From contig NZ_CALPBW010000011.1 of assembly GCF_943169845.1 (NCBI RefSeq), positions 1 through 64,000 of the forward strand: 64,000 bases of DNA, written 5' to 3'. The notes beneath the pieces are model-generated. The model saw nothing but the letters and a program-made list of their open reading frames with translations, did no database searches and was not told the origin of the DNA. Positions 23,662 to 33,225 of the stretch are shown piece by piece (position 1 is the first letter of the stretch; every line of letters starts with the position of its first letter). This DNA comes from Peptoniphilus rachelemmaiella (lineage in GTDB: Bacteria; Bacillota; Clostridia; Tissierellales; Peptoniphilaceae). A program made the translations under genes and the position numbers.

Positions 23662-25179
23662 TTATTTACCTACATAGCGGAAACAGTTTTTAAACCGCGT
23701 CTTATTAAGCGTCGTGTAGGCGACACCGGAATAGCCCAAAGTACGTTTGCTATTCCCGCCGCACTCAAGCACGCGCCCGTTTCCGGCGTAAATTCCAACG
23801 TGTCCGGGGTTGCCGAAAAACTGGAGCACATCCCCGCGTTGCATGGATTCCCACGGCACCTTTTGGAAGCCGTGAGCTCGAGGGTTATTTCCGAGGCTTG
23901 ACGATGTAATTCGTCCGCCAACATCCATCCCCGCCTGCTTGTAGCACCAAGTAACAAATCCGGAGCAGTCGGCGCCGCCATGAAGAGGGTCAGTCCCGCC
24001 CCAAGTATACTTTTTACCGAGGGCTTGTTCCCCGGCAGCGAAAACAGCTTCAATTGATCCGCTACCACGTACGGCATCCGCCCCACTTTCTTCTTTTTTG
24101 TCAAAATCGCCGAGTTTATCGCCTTTATTGATTCTGGTGCAATCCAAGTCCACCGTATAGCCGGATTCACTAATCTTATGAGATACACCCATGACAAGGT
24201 ATTTGCCATCGAATTCCCCCCAACCGATAACTTCCATTACCTGTTTCGCTGCAATGGCTCGAAAGGGCGCAACCGTAAACTTCGCGGTCTGGATTTTTTT
24301 ATTCTCTTTATCCAGCGCTTCCTGGCACTTCTTTTTGGCTTCGGCCTCTGACTTTGCTTTTTTGTTTAGCCGGAGGACTTTTCCGGATTTACTTTTTTCG
24401 CCCGCGTTCTCCACTTTTGTTTTAAAGACTTTCCCTGATTCGGGGTCTTTATACTGATTTTCCGCCGCGGCGTAGGCGTGGAGCCCGGATTGCGTAAACT
24501 CCCAACTCAAAAGCTCATATAAGTCGTCCTCGTAGGGTGTATCCGCTTTTCCGGGCGGGGTATACCGTATTTTGAACTTCGGTTTTTGCTTTATATAAAA
24601 TTTTTCTTGGGTTATGACAACTTTCTTGTTTTCGAGTTTGACTTCGTACCCTTGTTCCTCAGATATTTTTTTAATAAACTCCATATCCGATAGCTGGTTT
24701 TGGTCTATTTTGTCGTATATCCGGGAGCCCTCTATTTCGAAAGTGACCGCCATTTTATTTCTGGCGGCCACTTCCTTAACTAAATCTTTGTATTCAATCC
24801 ATTCCCACGACTTGTTCTTTTTTGTATCCTTGGAGTCCCCTTTGGCGGGGTGGGATATGGCCTTTAAACTCACAACATTTGGCGAACCTTTCGCCGTGAT
24901 CTCATCTACTTCAAACTTTCCACAGGGGATGACAATTTTTTCTCCCGGAAAGTTGTAGTGCTCCATGACTATTTTCGCTTGGATTTCGTCACCCCGCTTG
25001 GGAAACCAGGAATTTAGCCATAAACGATCCCGATTTTCGAGGTTAAGCTGGATGTCTTCCGCTTCCTTGTCATTGTCGGTGTAACTAAAGTCAAGTAAAA
25101 AGGCCTGGATTTCTTTTGTGATGTCTTTCCCGTCATAAACTAAGTGGACGCTCGTTCTTCTTGCGTACTGGTCCATCAT
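23662..25179 (-). CDS. D: Tail hub protein (gpD-like) fused to an NlpC/P60 peptidase
   Basis: 505 residues. Residues 1-360 resemble the phage late-control/gpD hub family (tail tube to spike adaptor), including QNQLSDMEFIKKISEEQGYE. Residues about 380-505 form an NlpC/P60 domain with the catalytic Cys in GGADCSGFV and His in PGHVGIYAG. It probably both connects the spike and cleaves cell-wall peptides during DNA entry. Its ATG overlaps the stop of gene X by 4 bp. The fusion is uncommon in P2-type hubs. Confidence 0.87.
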   Translation of the reverse strand: MMDQYARRTSVHLVYDGKDITKEIQAFLLDFSYTDNDKEAEDIQLNLENRDRLWLNSWFPKRGDEIQAKIVMEHYNFPGEKIVIPCGKFEVDEITAKGSPNVVSLKAISHPAKGDSKDTKKNKSWEWIEYKDLVKEVAARNKMAVTFEIEGSRIYDKIDQNQLSDMEFIKKISEEQGYEVKLENKKVVITQEKFYIKQKPKFKIRYTPPGKADTPYEDDLYELLSWEFTQSGLHAYAAAENQYKDPESGKVFKTKVENAGEKSKSGKVLRLNKKAKSEAEAKKKCQEALDKENKKIQTAKFTVAPFRAIAAKQVMEVIGWGEFDGKYLVMGVSHKISESGYTVDLDCTRINKGDKLGDFDKKEESGADAVRGSGSIEAVFAAGEQALGKKYTWGGTDPLHGGADCSGFVTWCYKQAGMDVGGRITSSSLGNNPRAHGFQKVPWESMQRGDVLQFFGNPGHVGIYAGNGRVLECGGNSKRTLGYSGVAYTTLNKTRFKNCFRYVGK

Positions 25180-25454
25180 TCACCCCGTTTCCACGGCGGA
25201 AGTGACTTGTCTACAGGTAGTGGGATATCCGGGCATATGATCCGTACGCCGGAGCCGAAGAATATGGTCTTGATGTGATCGGGATTGCTGGTCATTAGTT
25301 CGTGCAAATAAATCTCATTTCCATAAACCTTAAAGGCGATCTTATCCCACGTATCACCCAAAACCGTCGTGTAAACATCGATAAATTCTGGAATCGTAGG
25401 GACCGACGACATTTGACTAAAGCGTGGATCCCGAGACTCCTCTCGTCTTTGCAT
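25176..25454 (-). CDS. X: Tail protein X (LysM-like)
   Basis: 92 residues with the small LysM-like core of P2 gpX: VYTTVLGDTWDKIAFKVYG then HELMTSNPDH. It probably connects to the hub or tube. The ATG at 25454 follows AAGGAGG. Confidence 0.87.
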   Translation of the reverse strand: MQRREESRDPRFSQMSSVPTIPEFIDVYTTVLGDTWDKIAFKVYGNEIYLHELMTSNPDHIKTIFFGSGVRIICPDIPLPVDKSLPPWKRGE

Positions 25455-25465
25455 GTCGCTCCTCC

Positions 25466-28078
25466 TTAACTAAAAGCCAATCGCGCGCGGTCGTGGTCGT
25501 ATTTATTCAGCGCTTGCACGACCATACGTTCAAAACGCGGGCTTAAGTGATCCATAGCCGCTTGGATGGCCCCCGCAGTTCCGGGATCAGCGCCGCTCGC
25601 ATCGATGTTAAATTGGATCACGACGGAACCGGACCGGGATTGCGCAGAAGTGGTGGCTGGCCCACCACCGGCAGATACCCGTTGCAGCGCCCCAAGGCGT
25701 TCTCCGGCGTACTGCCACAAGCGCATGGAGTTTAAGCGGTTGTTTAAAGGGATGACCGCTTCGTCGTCGCCACCCTCGCCGATATAGGCAAGCTCGGGCT
25801 TACGAACGATGCCGCCTGTCGCTCTCGGAGTCGCCCCGGTGGGGGCTCTTCCGCCGCCGCCAAAGTTGCTGATCCCACCTTTGATTTTGTCCCACGTGCC
25901 TTTAATTGCATCAATTTTGCCGGTTATCCAGCCCAAAGCATTATGCCAGGCGTTGGATATAGCGGATGCAGCCCGACTGCCGGCGCTTTTAATGGCGTTC
26001 CATTTACTTTGGAGTCCGGCGGCAATGCCACCAAAAAAGCTTGCGATAGCTTGCATGGCACTATTAAAGCCGGCTTTTATAGCTGTGTAGCTGGCGATCG
26101 CAAAGGCCTTGATTTTATCCCAATTTCGGATGATCAGGGCCGCAACAATTGCCACGACAACGCCGATAGCCAGAACGATCGGGTTTAATCCCATGATAAA
26201 AGAGGCCACGATTCTGACGATTTTATACACATCATGGAATTTTTCGATCATTTTTAACACTCCGGAGGCGGCTCCGAAAACGCCCGTCGTAATGCCGGAA
26301 ATTACCAGTTTTATTGCGGTGGCGGCAAGACTTGCTGCGGCAATTGCTGCGGCAATTTTTACAATGGTAGAAACCAATTGCGGATTTTTGGCAGCCCAGT
26401 CGCTAAACTTGTTAGCCGCCGCACTGGCTTTTTGTGCCAGCTGCACAATGGTTGGCAGAAGGGCGGAGCCCAGTTGTGCGCCAACATTGCTCATGCTTTC
26501 TTTCAACAGCTTAAGCTGGTTTTCTGTCGTCTGTGACCGGATATCAAATTCTTCTTGCATGGATCCCTTGAATTTGCCTGCCTCTTCATTGACGTTGGCA
26601 AAGGATTGCTTTAAGGTGTCCAGGTTGTTGAGCATAGGTGCGATAGCCTGTACAGACTCTTCCCCAAAAAGGTTAGTTAGCACAGATGTCTGCGCCTCTT
26701 TCGGCAGGGCCCTAATTTTTTCCAGGATGCCGACAAAAGTACCCTCAGCATCTGTCATCATGCTGGAGGCTACGTTTTTGGCCGTCAATCCTAATTGGGC
26801 ATACGCATCTTGTTGTCTTTTCGTTGCTCCCGCCCCTTTAGTTAGGACAGTGGCAACTTTTTTCATGCCGGTGGCGCCGACGTCGGCATCGACACCCATT
26901 GAAACCATAGCCGTACCAATAGCGGCAACTTGTCCCGCATTAAAACCGGACAACTCGCCCAACGCACCGACTTTAGATACGATATTTGCAATTTCCGGAG
27001 CCGTTGCCGCCGAATTGTTAGATAAGTAATTGATCTTATCTGCTAAACCGACAACATCTTCTTGGGACATTTGGAATGCCGAACGCCACTTGGCCATCAT
27101 CTCGCCTGCAGCCCCGGCTTCAATATCCATGGCCACAGACATTTTGGCCGCGTCTTCGGAAAACGGCAAAAGCTCAGCTTTCTTTATGCCTGCGCCCGCC
27201 GCCGAAGAAATTAAATCGCCGTAATCTTTAAAGGCCATTGGAATTTCTGTGGATAGCTTTTTGCGCATGGCCGCTTCAAAATCAGCTTTTTCCACCGCAT
27301 CTTTGAAGTCGATCATTTTTCCGATGTCCGCCATAGTGTTTTCTGCGTCGATGGCGAGTTTCACGGGGACACCAATGGTTCCGCCGACAAGTAGTGCTTT
27401 ACGCGTGAGGGAGCCAGCCAACGCCGACGTTTGCGCTTTTGATTTCTCATACGCGGCGGATGCGGCTTGTTGCGCACCATATAAAGCCGCCATCCTGCCG
27501 GCTTTTTTCTGGATCGTTCCAAAAGCGGAAGTGGCCACGCCGGCGGCGGTAAGTTTCGACTTCAAACCCGCCAAAGTGGCTTGTTCCCTTTTTAATTCTG
27601 AGTTTAGACGAATGGTGCCTGATTTTGCTTTTTCGTAGCTGGCGCCAAGTGTTTTCGTTTTGTCAGCAGATGCCTTGAGCGCTTGCCCCGCCTGTTTTGC
27701 CTCCAGCTTGGCTACCGCCAAAGCGGACTTAAGTTCCCTCGTTGGCTTAACAGACTTGGCGACTTCCATTTCGAGGTTGCTTACTTTTGCTTTTGCTTTG
27801 GCGGCGGCCTCGCCTAATTTTCTTGTCTCTGCAGCCGATGCGTTGTAAGCGGCTTTTGCCGCTTTCGTCGTCGCGGCAGACTTAGATAACGCCTCTTTTA
27901 AGCCGGCAATGGAGCTTTTCGCCTTTTCCACACCCTGGATATTCAGGCGGGCTTTTTCAAGCTTTTTGAGTTCCTTCGCCGTCCGCGAAGTGTCCGAAGC
28001 GAGGTTCTTTAGCGCACTTGAGGCAGACCCGTCCAGTTTTCCGTTGATTTTAAAGATTAACTCATGGACCCTTCCCAA
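25466..28078 (-). CDS. T: Tail tape measure protein (P2 gpT-type)
   Basis: About 870 residues. The N-terminus is Ala/Lys-rich coiled coil (30-250). A phage tape-measure core follows with DAENTMADIGKM, AAEMMAKW-like segments and FLEESVQAI (ALPKEAQTSVLTNLFGEESV). Transmembrane stretches lie around 565-660 (IVKIAAAIAAASLAATAIKL), and the C-terminus is low-complexity. It sets tail length. The start is probably TTG 28078, after GGGGGTGAGG, not the ATG at 28105 that lies inside the E' frame. Confidence 0.9.
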   Translation of the reverse strand: MGRVHELIFKINGKLDGSASSALKNLASDTSRTAKELKKLEKARLNIQGVEKAKSSIAGLKEALSKSAATTKAAKAAYNASAAETRKLGEAAAKAKAKVSNLEMEVAKSVKPTRELKSALAVAKLEAKQAGQALKASADKTKTLGASYEKAKSGTIRLNSELKREQATLAGLKSKLTAAGVATSAFGTIQKKAGRMAALYGAQQAASAAYEKSKAQTSALAGSLTRKALLVGGTIGVPVKLAIDAENTMADIGKMIDFKDAVEKADFEAAMRKKLSTEIPMAFKDYGDLISSAAGAGIKKAELLPFSEDAAKMSVAMDIEAGAAGEMMAKWRSAFQMSQEDVVGLADKINYLSNNSAATAPEIANIVSKVGALGELSGFNAGQVAAIGTAMVSMGVDADVGATGMKKVATVLTKGAGATKRQQDAYAQLGLTAKNVASSMMTDAEGTFVGILEKIRALPKEAQTSVLTNLFGEESVQAIAPMLNNLDTLKQSFANVNEEAGKFKGSMQEEFDIRSQTTENQLKLLKESMSNVGAQLGSALLPTIVQLAQKASAAANKFSDWAAKNPQLVSTIVKIAAAIAAASLAATAIKLVISGITTGVFGAASGVLKMIEKFHDVYKIVRIVASFIMGLNPIVLAIGVVVAIVAALIIRNWDKIKAFAIASYTAIKAGFNSAMQAIASFFGGIAAGLQSKWNAIKSAGSRAASAISNAWHNALGWITGKIDAIKGTWDKIKGGISNFGGGGRAPTGATPRATGGIVRKPELAYIGEGGDDEAVIPLNNRLNSMRLWQYAGERLGALQRVSAGGGPATTSAQSRSGSVVIQFNIDASGADPGTAGAIQAAMDHLSPRFERMVVQALNKYDHDRARLAFS

Positions 28079-28082
28079 GTCC

Positions 28083-28630
28083 TCACCCCCTCTTCGCCAT
28101 TTCATTCACATCGGCGACCATCTCAAACAACTCCTCTATCGGCAAGCCCTCAAAATAATAAATCGGCGTGTATGTGGCTTGACTTAGGCCAATGCAAACT
28201 TTGCGCAAGTCGCGCTTAAGCTGATGGAGCCTATATCCCCGGCCAAAATTTATAATAAAAAATCCATCACCTTTAGCGTGATGGCGCTATAGTCTTTGAT
28301 ACTGGCCGCTTCGATCAACTCGATCGGTACGTCCGCAGCATATGCGGCGAGAGCGGCCTGGAACGTCTTATTGAGCTCGATAACCGGCGCAGCTTGATCT
28401 TCCGGCGGCAAGGATTGGATGACCCGCTTTACATCGCGCCCGGTCAAGCTGTCGAGGTCCATGTAAATTGACTTTACGTCTCTCCCCTCAAAAACAAAGG
28501 GGCGGGAAAAGGTAAATTCTTCTCTCGCCACTGTTTTCGTTGCACGTTCATTTTCAGCGGGGCGGTCCATCCGCTCCATGGTTTCTTGCAGATACCCCGG
28601 TTCACTTACTGCATATTTTTGTTCTTCCAT
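28083..28630 (-). CDS. E': Tail assembly chaperone E-E' fusion made by -1 frameshift
   Basis: Gene E (28250-28630) contains the slippery heptamer T-TTT-TTA (28262-28256) just before its stop. A -1 slip continues as ATT-ATA-AAT-TTT through RGYRLHQLKRDLRKVCIGL and TPIYYFEGLPIEELFEM to TGA at 28083, immediately before the tape measure start. E/E' overlap by programmed frameshift is conserved in P2-like phages. The extension probably binds the tape measure. Confidence 0.85.
28250..28630 (-). CDS. E: Tail assembly chaperone E
   Basis: 126 residues. The segment YMDLDSLTGRDVKRVIQSLP fits the phage tail assembly chaperone E (TAC) family. It lies between the tube protein and tape measure as in P2. 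The last codons form the frameshift site. Confidence 0.85.
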   Translation of the reverse strand: MEEQKYAVSEPGYLQETMERMDRPAENERATKTVAREEFTFSRPFVFEGRDVKSIYMDLDSLTGRDVKRVIQSLPPEDQAAPVIELNKTFQAALAAYAADVPIELIEAASIKDYSAITLKVMDFLL

Positions 28631-28640
28631 TTTGTCCTCC

Positions 28641-29156
28641 TTACATGCCTAAATGCGTACGGACTTCTTCCAAGTAGTCTTTTCCGTGGATATTACAGAT
28701 AAAGTTTGCCTTATCAATTTCCACGAGTTCCTCATTGTCCACGACCAGGCGCATGTAAGCCACTTCGCCTTCGATGGAGGTGTCCGTGGTGGCGCCAACC
28801 TCAAACTTGCCCAATTCCGTCGTCTTAGGCAGTACCACGACGGTTAGTAAACAAGGATAGGCCGAGATTTTAGCCGTGGCCTTATCCAGTTGTTGGAGTG
28901 ATCCGCGGACCTCCCACATCGTGCCCGTGGGAAGTAATCCAACGTAAGCATTCGTGGGAAGCGTACGAAGATTAAACTTAATGGACATGGAACTAAAGTG
29001 GCCGATCGTGGGCGTCTCCATTTCCCCGGCAAAACCGGATCCGGATAGCGTCTCGGTCATGTATTCAAGGGACGGCAATTCCACGTCTGCATTAAAAAGG
29101 GGTGCGTTGTCTTGATAAACACGGAAGTTAACTAATTTATCAGGAATGTTTTTCAT
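28641..29156 (-). CDS. FII: Major tail tube protein FII
   Basis: 171 residues of the FII family, with VNFRVYQDNAPLFNADVELP and SLEYMTETLSGSGFAGEMET. It forms the inner tube of the contractile tail. It starts 2 bp after the sheath gene, typical of P2-like order. Confidence 0.9.
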   Translation of the reverse strand: MKNIPDKLVNFRVYQDNAPLFNADVELPSLEYMTETLSGSGFAGEMETPTIGHFSSMSIKFNLRTLPTNAYVGLLPTGTMWEVRGSLQQLDKATAKISAYPCLLTVVVLPKTTELGKFEVGATTDTSIEGEVAYMRLVVDNEELVEIDKANFICNIHGKDYLEEVRTHLGM

Positions 29157-29158
29157 TT

Positions 29159-30604
29159 TTATTCACCTGCCATTTCTTCAATAAATGCGGTTACATAGTT
29201 CACGTCGTATTCCATGACGAAATCAATCTCACGCGCGGGAGACGGCGGCGTCAAGTATACGTGGAAACGAACGATCCCGTCCATCATATCGACGGTGGAG
29301 TTTTCTTCTTTCAAAAAGACGACGCGCCCGCCTACAATCATTTCTCGGCTTTGCAAAGAGTTTAGCCAAATATTCGCCGACGCCATGACAGTTTCTAAGA
29401 GTCGTTTGTTTAACGGATCGTCAATTTTTTGCCAGTAGGTCAAAATTAGTGTATTCGCGATCCAGTCAAACATGCGGCGGATCGGAATAAAGGCGTCTTT
29501 AACATCAGTTACGCCCGGATAGCACGCGGTGCGGTTCCCCCACGATTTCCATCCGCCGATCCAGTTAAGCGCAGTAATAATGCCGTTGCCGTTTAAATAG
29601 TTGGCCTCGTCTAAACCAAGCATGACTTCCGTTCCGTCCTCTAACACCGGTGCGTTAGTCTTGAGCAACTCGTTGGAGGGGGATTTGTAAGGTACATCTT
29701 GATGGGCTTTATCTGTCTTGTTAATTAAGCCAAGCATTTGCGTGGAAAAGCGATAAACTTTGTCGCCTAATTTGAGCTTCGGCCAGCAAAGGAATTGGCC
29801 CGTTCCCATAATGTTGTTTTTGTTTTTCCATTCAGGAGCTTCTGTGGATTTTATTCCCGCAGGGATATCTACCAGGCTTTCCGCCTTGAAAATTCCGTTG
29901 ATATTGCGGGCCTTGGTATCCATGATGGCAGCCACTTCCGGGTCGTGGCTAAAACCGGGAGCGGCGATAAGGCCGGGGACCAGTCGGAAACGGGGATAGA
30001 TCTCATTGACGAGCTCTAAGCCCATTTTTTTCTTCGTGTTGACGTCGATCCCGCCGATAATGTCTTTTTTCGTGATGCTTGAAGTATCCACCCGATTGTA
30101 AGAAGCCTTTACTTTTCCGTCCGGAATGGAGGAGCCAACGGAAGCTACTTTCAGCCGTCCTTCTTGATCATAAGAAAGAACATAATCCTGTTCGATGGCA
30201 TAGGTCTTGTCCCCCGCTTCGTTCGTCAGCTTCACGGATTCGGCGATAACATCCAATCCCAAATCCGCGCGGCCATCTTTTACAGAGACAGTTTCACTGG
30301 CAGGTTTTTTGTTGGTGTCAATGTCCAGCACATTGATTAAGACAATGGGGGCCATCTGATATAACGCAAATTGCGAATAAATGACCTCAGACAAAGTGTA
30401 TTTTTCCCAATCGTCCGAAATACCGAAATGCTCAATCGCTTGCTCGTAGCTAAAGATCAGCTTAGGCTCGTTGGCCTTGGCGGGATCTAAGGCAGTATGG
30501 ACAGGTGCGGTCCCGACGACGACCGGTAAGCCCACGTCAGCTAATGCCGGGGGCACCAACTTTGTCGGGATTTCGTACGTATAAATACCATGTTTGTATG
30601 CCAT
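29159..30604 (-). CDS. FI: Tail sheath protein FI
   Basis: 481 residues. The opening HGIYTYEIPTKLVPPALADV and central FLCWPKLKLGDKVYRFSTQM, plus a C-terminal TALNWIGGWKSWGNRTACYP block, identify a contractile sheath subunit. It proves a myovirus-type tail. Confidence 0.93.
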   Translation of the reverse strand: MAYKHGIYTYEIPTKLVPPALADVGLPVVVGTAPVHTALDPAKANEPKLIFSYEQAIEHFGISDDWEKYTLSEVIYSQFALYQMAPIVLINVLDIDTNKKPASETVSVKDGRADLGLDVIAESVKLTNEAGDKTYAIEQDYVLSYDQEGRLKVASVGSSIPDGKVKASYNRVDTSSITKKDIIGGIDVNTKKKMGLELVNEIYPRFRLVPGLIAAPGFSHDPEVAAIMDTKARNINGIFKAESLVDIPAGIKSTEAPEWKNKNNIMGTGQFLCWPKLKLGDKVYRFSTQMLGLINKTDKAHQDVPYKSPSNELLKTNAPVLEDGTEVMLGLDEANYLNGNGIITALNWIGGWKSWGNRTACYPGVTDVKDAFIPIRRMFDWIANTLILTYWQKIDDPLNKRLLETVMASANIWLNSLQSREMIVGGRVVFLKEENSTVDMMDGIVRFHVYLTPPSPAREIDFVMEYDVNYVTAFIEEMAGE

Positions 30605-30864
30605 TATTTACGTCTCCCTTCTCGCAAATAGGTTTTGACTGCGTTATTAGCTACGTAAAGCAAAGAGCCTTCGGTAGCTAATTCCGCGCGCGCTTTCACA
30701 ATGTCTTCCACCGGCACAAATAAATGTTCTAAAAGAGGCACAGCCTCCATATGTTTTTCCATGGTTTTCGGGATCCCGCCAATAAAAACGGTCCCTGTCG
30801 CACATTCGACGCCAAAATTGTCGCCGATGTAAACGACTTGATCGGTGCTTCTATATTTTTTCAA
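30604..30864 (-). CDS. Hypothetical tail protein, 86 aa
   Basis: A TTG start at 30864 with GAGGAGG at good spacing is preferred to the ATG at 30885. The sequence KYRSTDQVVYIGDNFGVECA is unrecognised. The stop codon shares one base with the sheath start. It is probably a tail connector accessory protein by position. Confidence 0.5.
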   Translation of the reverse strand: MKKYRSTDQVVYIGDNFGVECATGTVFIGGIPKTMEKHMEAVPLLEHLFVPVEDIVKARAELATEGSLLYVANNAVKTYLREGRRK

Positions 30865-31315
30865 TTTCTTCCTCCTCACCGTCATAGGTATAGGTAAATC
30901 CGGTAAAATCAGCTCTTACGTAGCCCCACCACTGCGGCCACGGCTGTTCATCGGGATAGTAAGTTTCAAACTTTTCCCGGTCAAAAACGAAAGACCCGTC
31001 GCCGACCGTGTAGTGGCTATATAGGTGACTGCGGATGGAATCGATGATAGACACCACATCTCGCCAGCCCTCATCATTCTGCGTATAGACACCAACGACA
31101 AAATATACAGACAAAGTCGTCTTCTCCCCTGCCACATTTTCTCCAACCGGAGAAATAAGCACACGGGGGAAGTCTTCTTTGGTTAGCTTCCTTGTCGTCC
31201 ACCCGGCTGACACTTTGACCGGAATCTTAGCTTCTTGGTTTTTTGACTCATAGGGGTATAAGAGGATGCCCTCAAGCTCCTGCTTTAAAATATCGACTAG
31301 ATTGCGTATATGCAT
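30851..31315 (-). CDS. Tail completion/terminator-like protein, 154 aa
   Basis: An alpha/beta protein with conserved-looking LVDILKQELEGILLYPYESK and VVGVYTQNDEGWRDVVSIID. It lies where tail terminators sit, between the gpZ-like protein and the sheath. The role is by position. It overlaps the following gene slightly. Confidence 0.55.
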   Translation of the reverse strand: MHIRNLVDILKQELEGILLYPYESKNQEAKIPVKVSAGWTTRKLTKEDFPRVLISPVGENVAGEKTTLSVYFVVGVYTQNDEGWRDVVSIIDSIRSHLYSHYTVGDGSFVFDREKFETYYPDEQPWPQWWGYVRADFTGFTYTYDGEEEEIEKI

Positions 31316-31321
31316 ACTCCG

Positions 31322-31849
31322 TCACCCCAACTTCCTTTCAATTTCGTGTGCGATCCGCGTCCTATAAGCTTCAATTGCCTTTTTTTCTGTGACTTCCAGA
31401 ACTTCCTCCTCTCCCATCATCTGGGGGGCGGAGACAGAATATAATTGTTTAATCGGATAACGCGGCTGACCTACTCGCATAAAGACGCCGACGTGCCCGG
31501 ATCCCATCTGTTGGACAAAGGCCGGGGGTATGCTACCGCCCTGGCCTTTTTTTACAACAGCTTGTACCATTCGTTTGATGGGTATCTTGGGCTTTACGTC
31601 AAAATCGATCAGTGGATTCGGCCCGCCGCGAACAATCATCTGCCCGGATCCCGCCAAAATCGTAATGCCCGCCCGAAGTTGGGCTTGCGTCGTCTTATAA
31701 GTTTTAGCCGCCTCGCGAACACCTGCCGTCCTCGCTTGCTCTAAAGCTCTTTTAGTCGCCAGATACACCGCATCCTCGAGACGAGCCTCGAGCCCATTTA
31801 AAAAATGCCCGAATTGATCAAAACTGTCAGTGTTAATTTGCACTTGCAT
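31322..31849 (-). CDS. Minor tail protein Z-like
   Basis: 175 residues resembling the lambda gpZ/HK97 gp10-like minor tail family: KRALEQARTAGVREAAKTYK and the QTQLRAGITI-like segment, with basic FVQQMGSGHVGVFMRVGQPR. It connects head and tail completion. Confidence 0.72.
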   Translation of the reverse strand: MQVQINTDSFDQFGHFLNGLEARLEDAVYLATKRALEQARTAGVREAAKTYKTTQAQLRAGITILAGSGQMIVRGGPNPLIDFDVKPKIPIKRMVQAVVKKGQGGSIPPAFVQQMGSGHVGVFMRVGQPRYPIKQLYSVSAPQMMGEEEVLEVTEKKAIEAYRTRIAHEIERKLG

Positions 31850-32196
31850 TAGTAATCAAGCCTTTCCAGGACAATTTCATAGAGTCGGGATTCGTCGATC
31901 ACATCAACGACTTTATAAGCGTCGTCGTCGATATTTAAAACCTCGTCAATTTCAGGCCTATGGATGCTTTCCGCCAAAACAAAAAGGGCTATGCGTTTCT
32001 TGTACACACCCTCAAAACGATTCGGGAAGTCCTCACCGGAATAGGCGTCCTCGTCAATAACGCAAGGTACGTCTTCGAGGTCGTTAAGTTTGTGAACCTC
32101 CCCGAATTCCGAAAGGTTTAAAAAAAGCGGTCGTTCCTGTTCGGCGGCATCTTTAAAGGTGAGCACTTTAAAGCACTTTTGCAGAGACCCAAGCAT
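31849..32196 (-). CDS. Head-tail joining protein, 115 aa
   Basis: The small acidic protein includes DVPCVIDEDAYSGE and KVVDVIDESRLYEIVLERLD, resembling the lambda FII/ATP-binding sugar-transporter-like adaptor family. The start is uncertain: ATG 32196 lies inside the capsid gene, and GTG 32166 directly after the capsid stop is also possible. Confidence 0.6.
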   Translation of the reverse strand: MLGSLQKCFKVLTFKDAAEQERPLFLNLSEFGEVHKLNDLEDVPCVIDEDAYSGEDFPNRFEGVYKKRIALFVLAESIHRPEIDEVLNIDDDAYKVVDVIDESRLYEIVLERLDY

Positions 32197-33214
32197 CCAA
32201 ATCGAAGGAATAAGGCAGCGGTCTGGAGCTTAGTCGGAGCATTTTTCTATCGTTGGCTTCATCGGCCCACGCTTTAGGTACTCGCACGCCTTCATAGCTT
32301 CGGAAGTCTTTGTCTTCCATTTGCGTAATGACGCCATAGCCGAAGGCGCCAATATCACGACGGCCGAATAGTACGTAACCATCAGGGATCAAGGGCACGT
32401 CGTCTCCCGCCTCAGCGTCATAATAGAATTCTTCGTATGCGTAAACGTCTACACCCAAGGCGTTAAAGCGGCCAATGTAAGTGGTTGCGTCGTCCAAAAC
32501 TTGAGGCGCCAAGTCGCCGATATTAATGTGTTGCTTATCGAGAAGATCCGCGATCTTTGCGTCTGTAAAGAATTTTTCCGCCACAGTTGTAGATACGATC
32601 AGGATGTTCGGAGCAACGCCAGACTTCTTAATGCACTCAGTTCTCCAGGTTCTGAGGTCTTTGAGGATGTCGGCGCCACCGGCGTCCCATTTTGTAGCGG
32701 GAGTTTTGGGCTTTTTCGCTTCCGCTCCGTATTCAATAGTGGCTTCCATCATGTTTTTGTTTTCGTAGTCAATGTAACCCTTTACCGAGATTTTCCCGTC
32801 GAACAGAAGCTCTTTCACCATGATTTCTTCTCGGCGGGTGATCATGTCGTCCAGTTCCTTTAAGTCGCGTCCTAAGATTTCTGCGGCTCGTTCGTCCGGT
32901 GTTTTTGTCGAGATAATGGATTCTCCAAGAGCGCGGCTCTTTAAGTCGTCAACAGTTAGCACGCGTTGGGGCGCTACTTTCGGCGCGGTGATTTGCATGG
33001 TCCGGAATCCCTCTCTGTCCATCGTGGATCCGCCGACCTTGGGAGCAACGAAGGGTGCTACGGTTCTACGGCCCTTTTTTACGTCTACTAAGATGGATTC
33101 GGTAAGGAATGTGCGGTCGTTGGCTCTGGGGAAAAAGGTATCGCGCAAAAAGCTATTTGCTTTGGGCATTTTTTCCACCGCTTGAAGCATGGTCGTTGTT
33201 TCATATAAGTTCAT
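32168..33214 (-). CDS. E: Major capsid protein E (lambda gpE-like)
   Basis: 348 residues of the phage capsid E family: DTFFPRANDRTFLTESILVD, VKKGRRTVAPFVAPKVGGST and the C-terminal SYEGVRVPKAWADEAND. HK97-fold shell subunit. It is preceded by decoration protein and protease genes. Confidence 0.92.
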   Translation of the reverse strand: MNLYETTTMLQAVEKMPKANSFLRDTFFPRANDRTFLTESILVDVKKGRRTVAPFVAPKVGGSTMDREGFRTMQITAPKVAPQRVLTVDDLKSRALGESIISTKTPDERAAEILGRDLKELDDMITRREEIMVKELLFDGKISVKGYIDYENKNMMEATIEYGAEAKKPKTPATKWDAGGADILKDLRTWRTECIKKSGVAPNILIVSTTVAEKFFTDAKIADLLDKQHINIGDLAPQVLDDATTYIGRFNALGVDVYAYEEFYYDAEAGDDVPLIPDGYVLFGRRDIGAFGYGVITQMEDKDFRSYEGVRVPKAWADEANDRKMLRLSSRPLPYSFDLDAWVSAKVL

Positions 33215-33225
33215 TTTGTGCCTCC

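Noticed and set aside
26109..27029. 306-codon plus-strand ORF opposite the tape measure gene
   Set aside because: It is an antisense shadow of a well-supported structural gene with no RBS.
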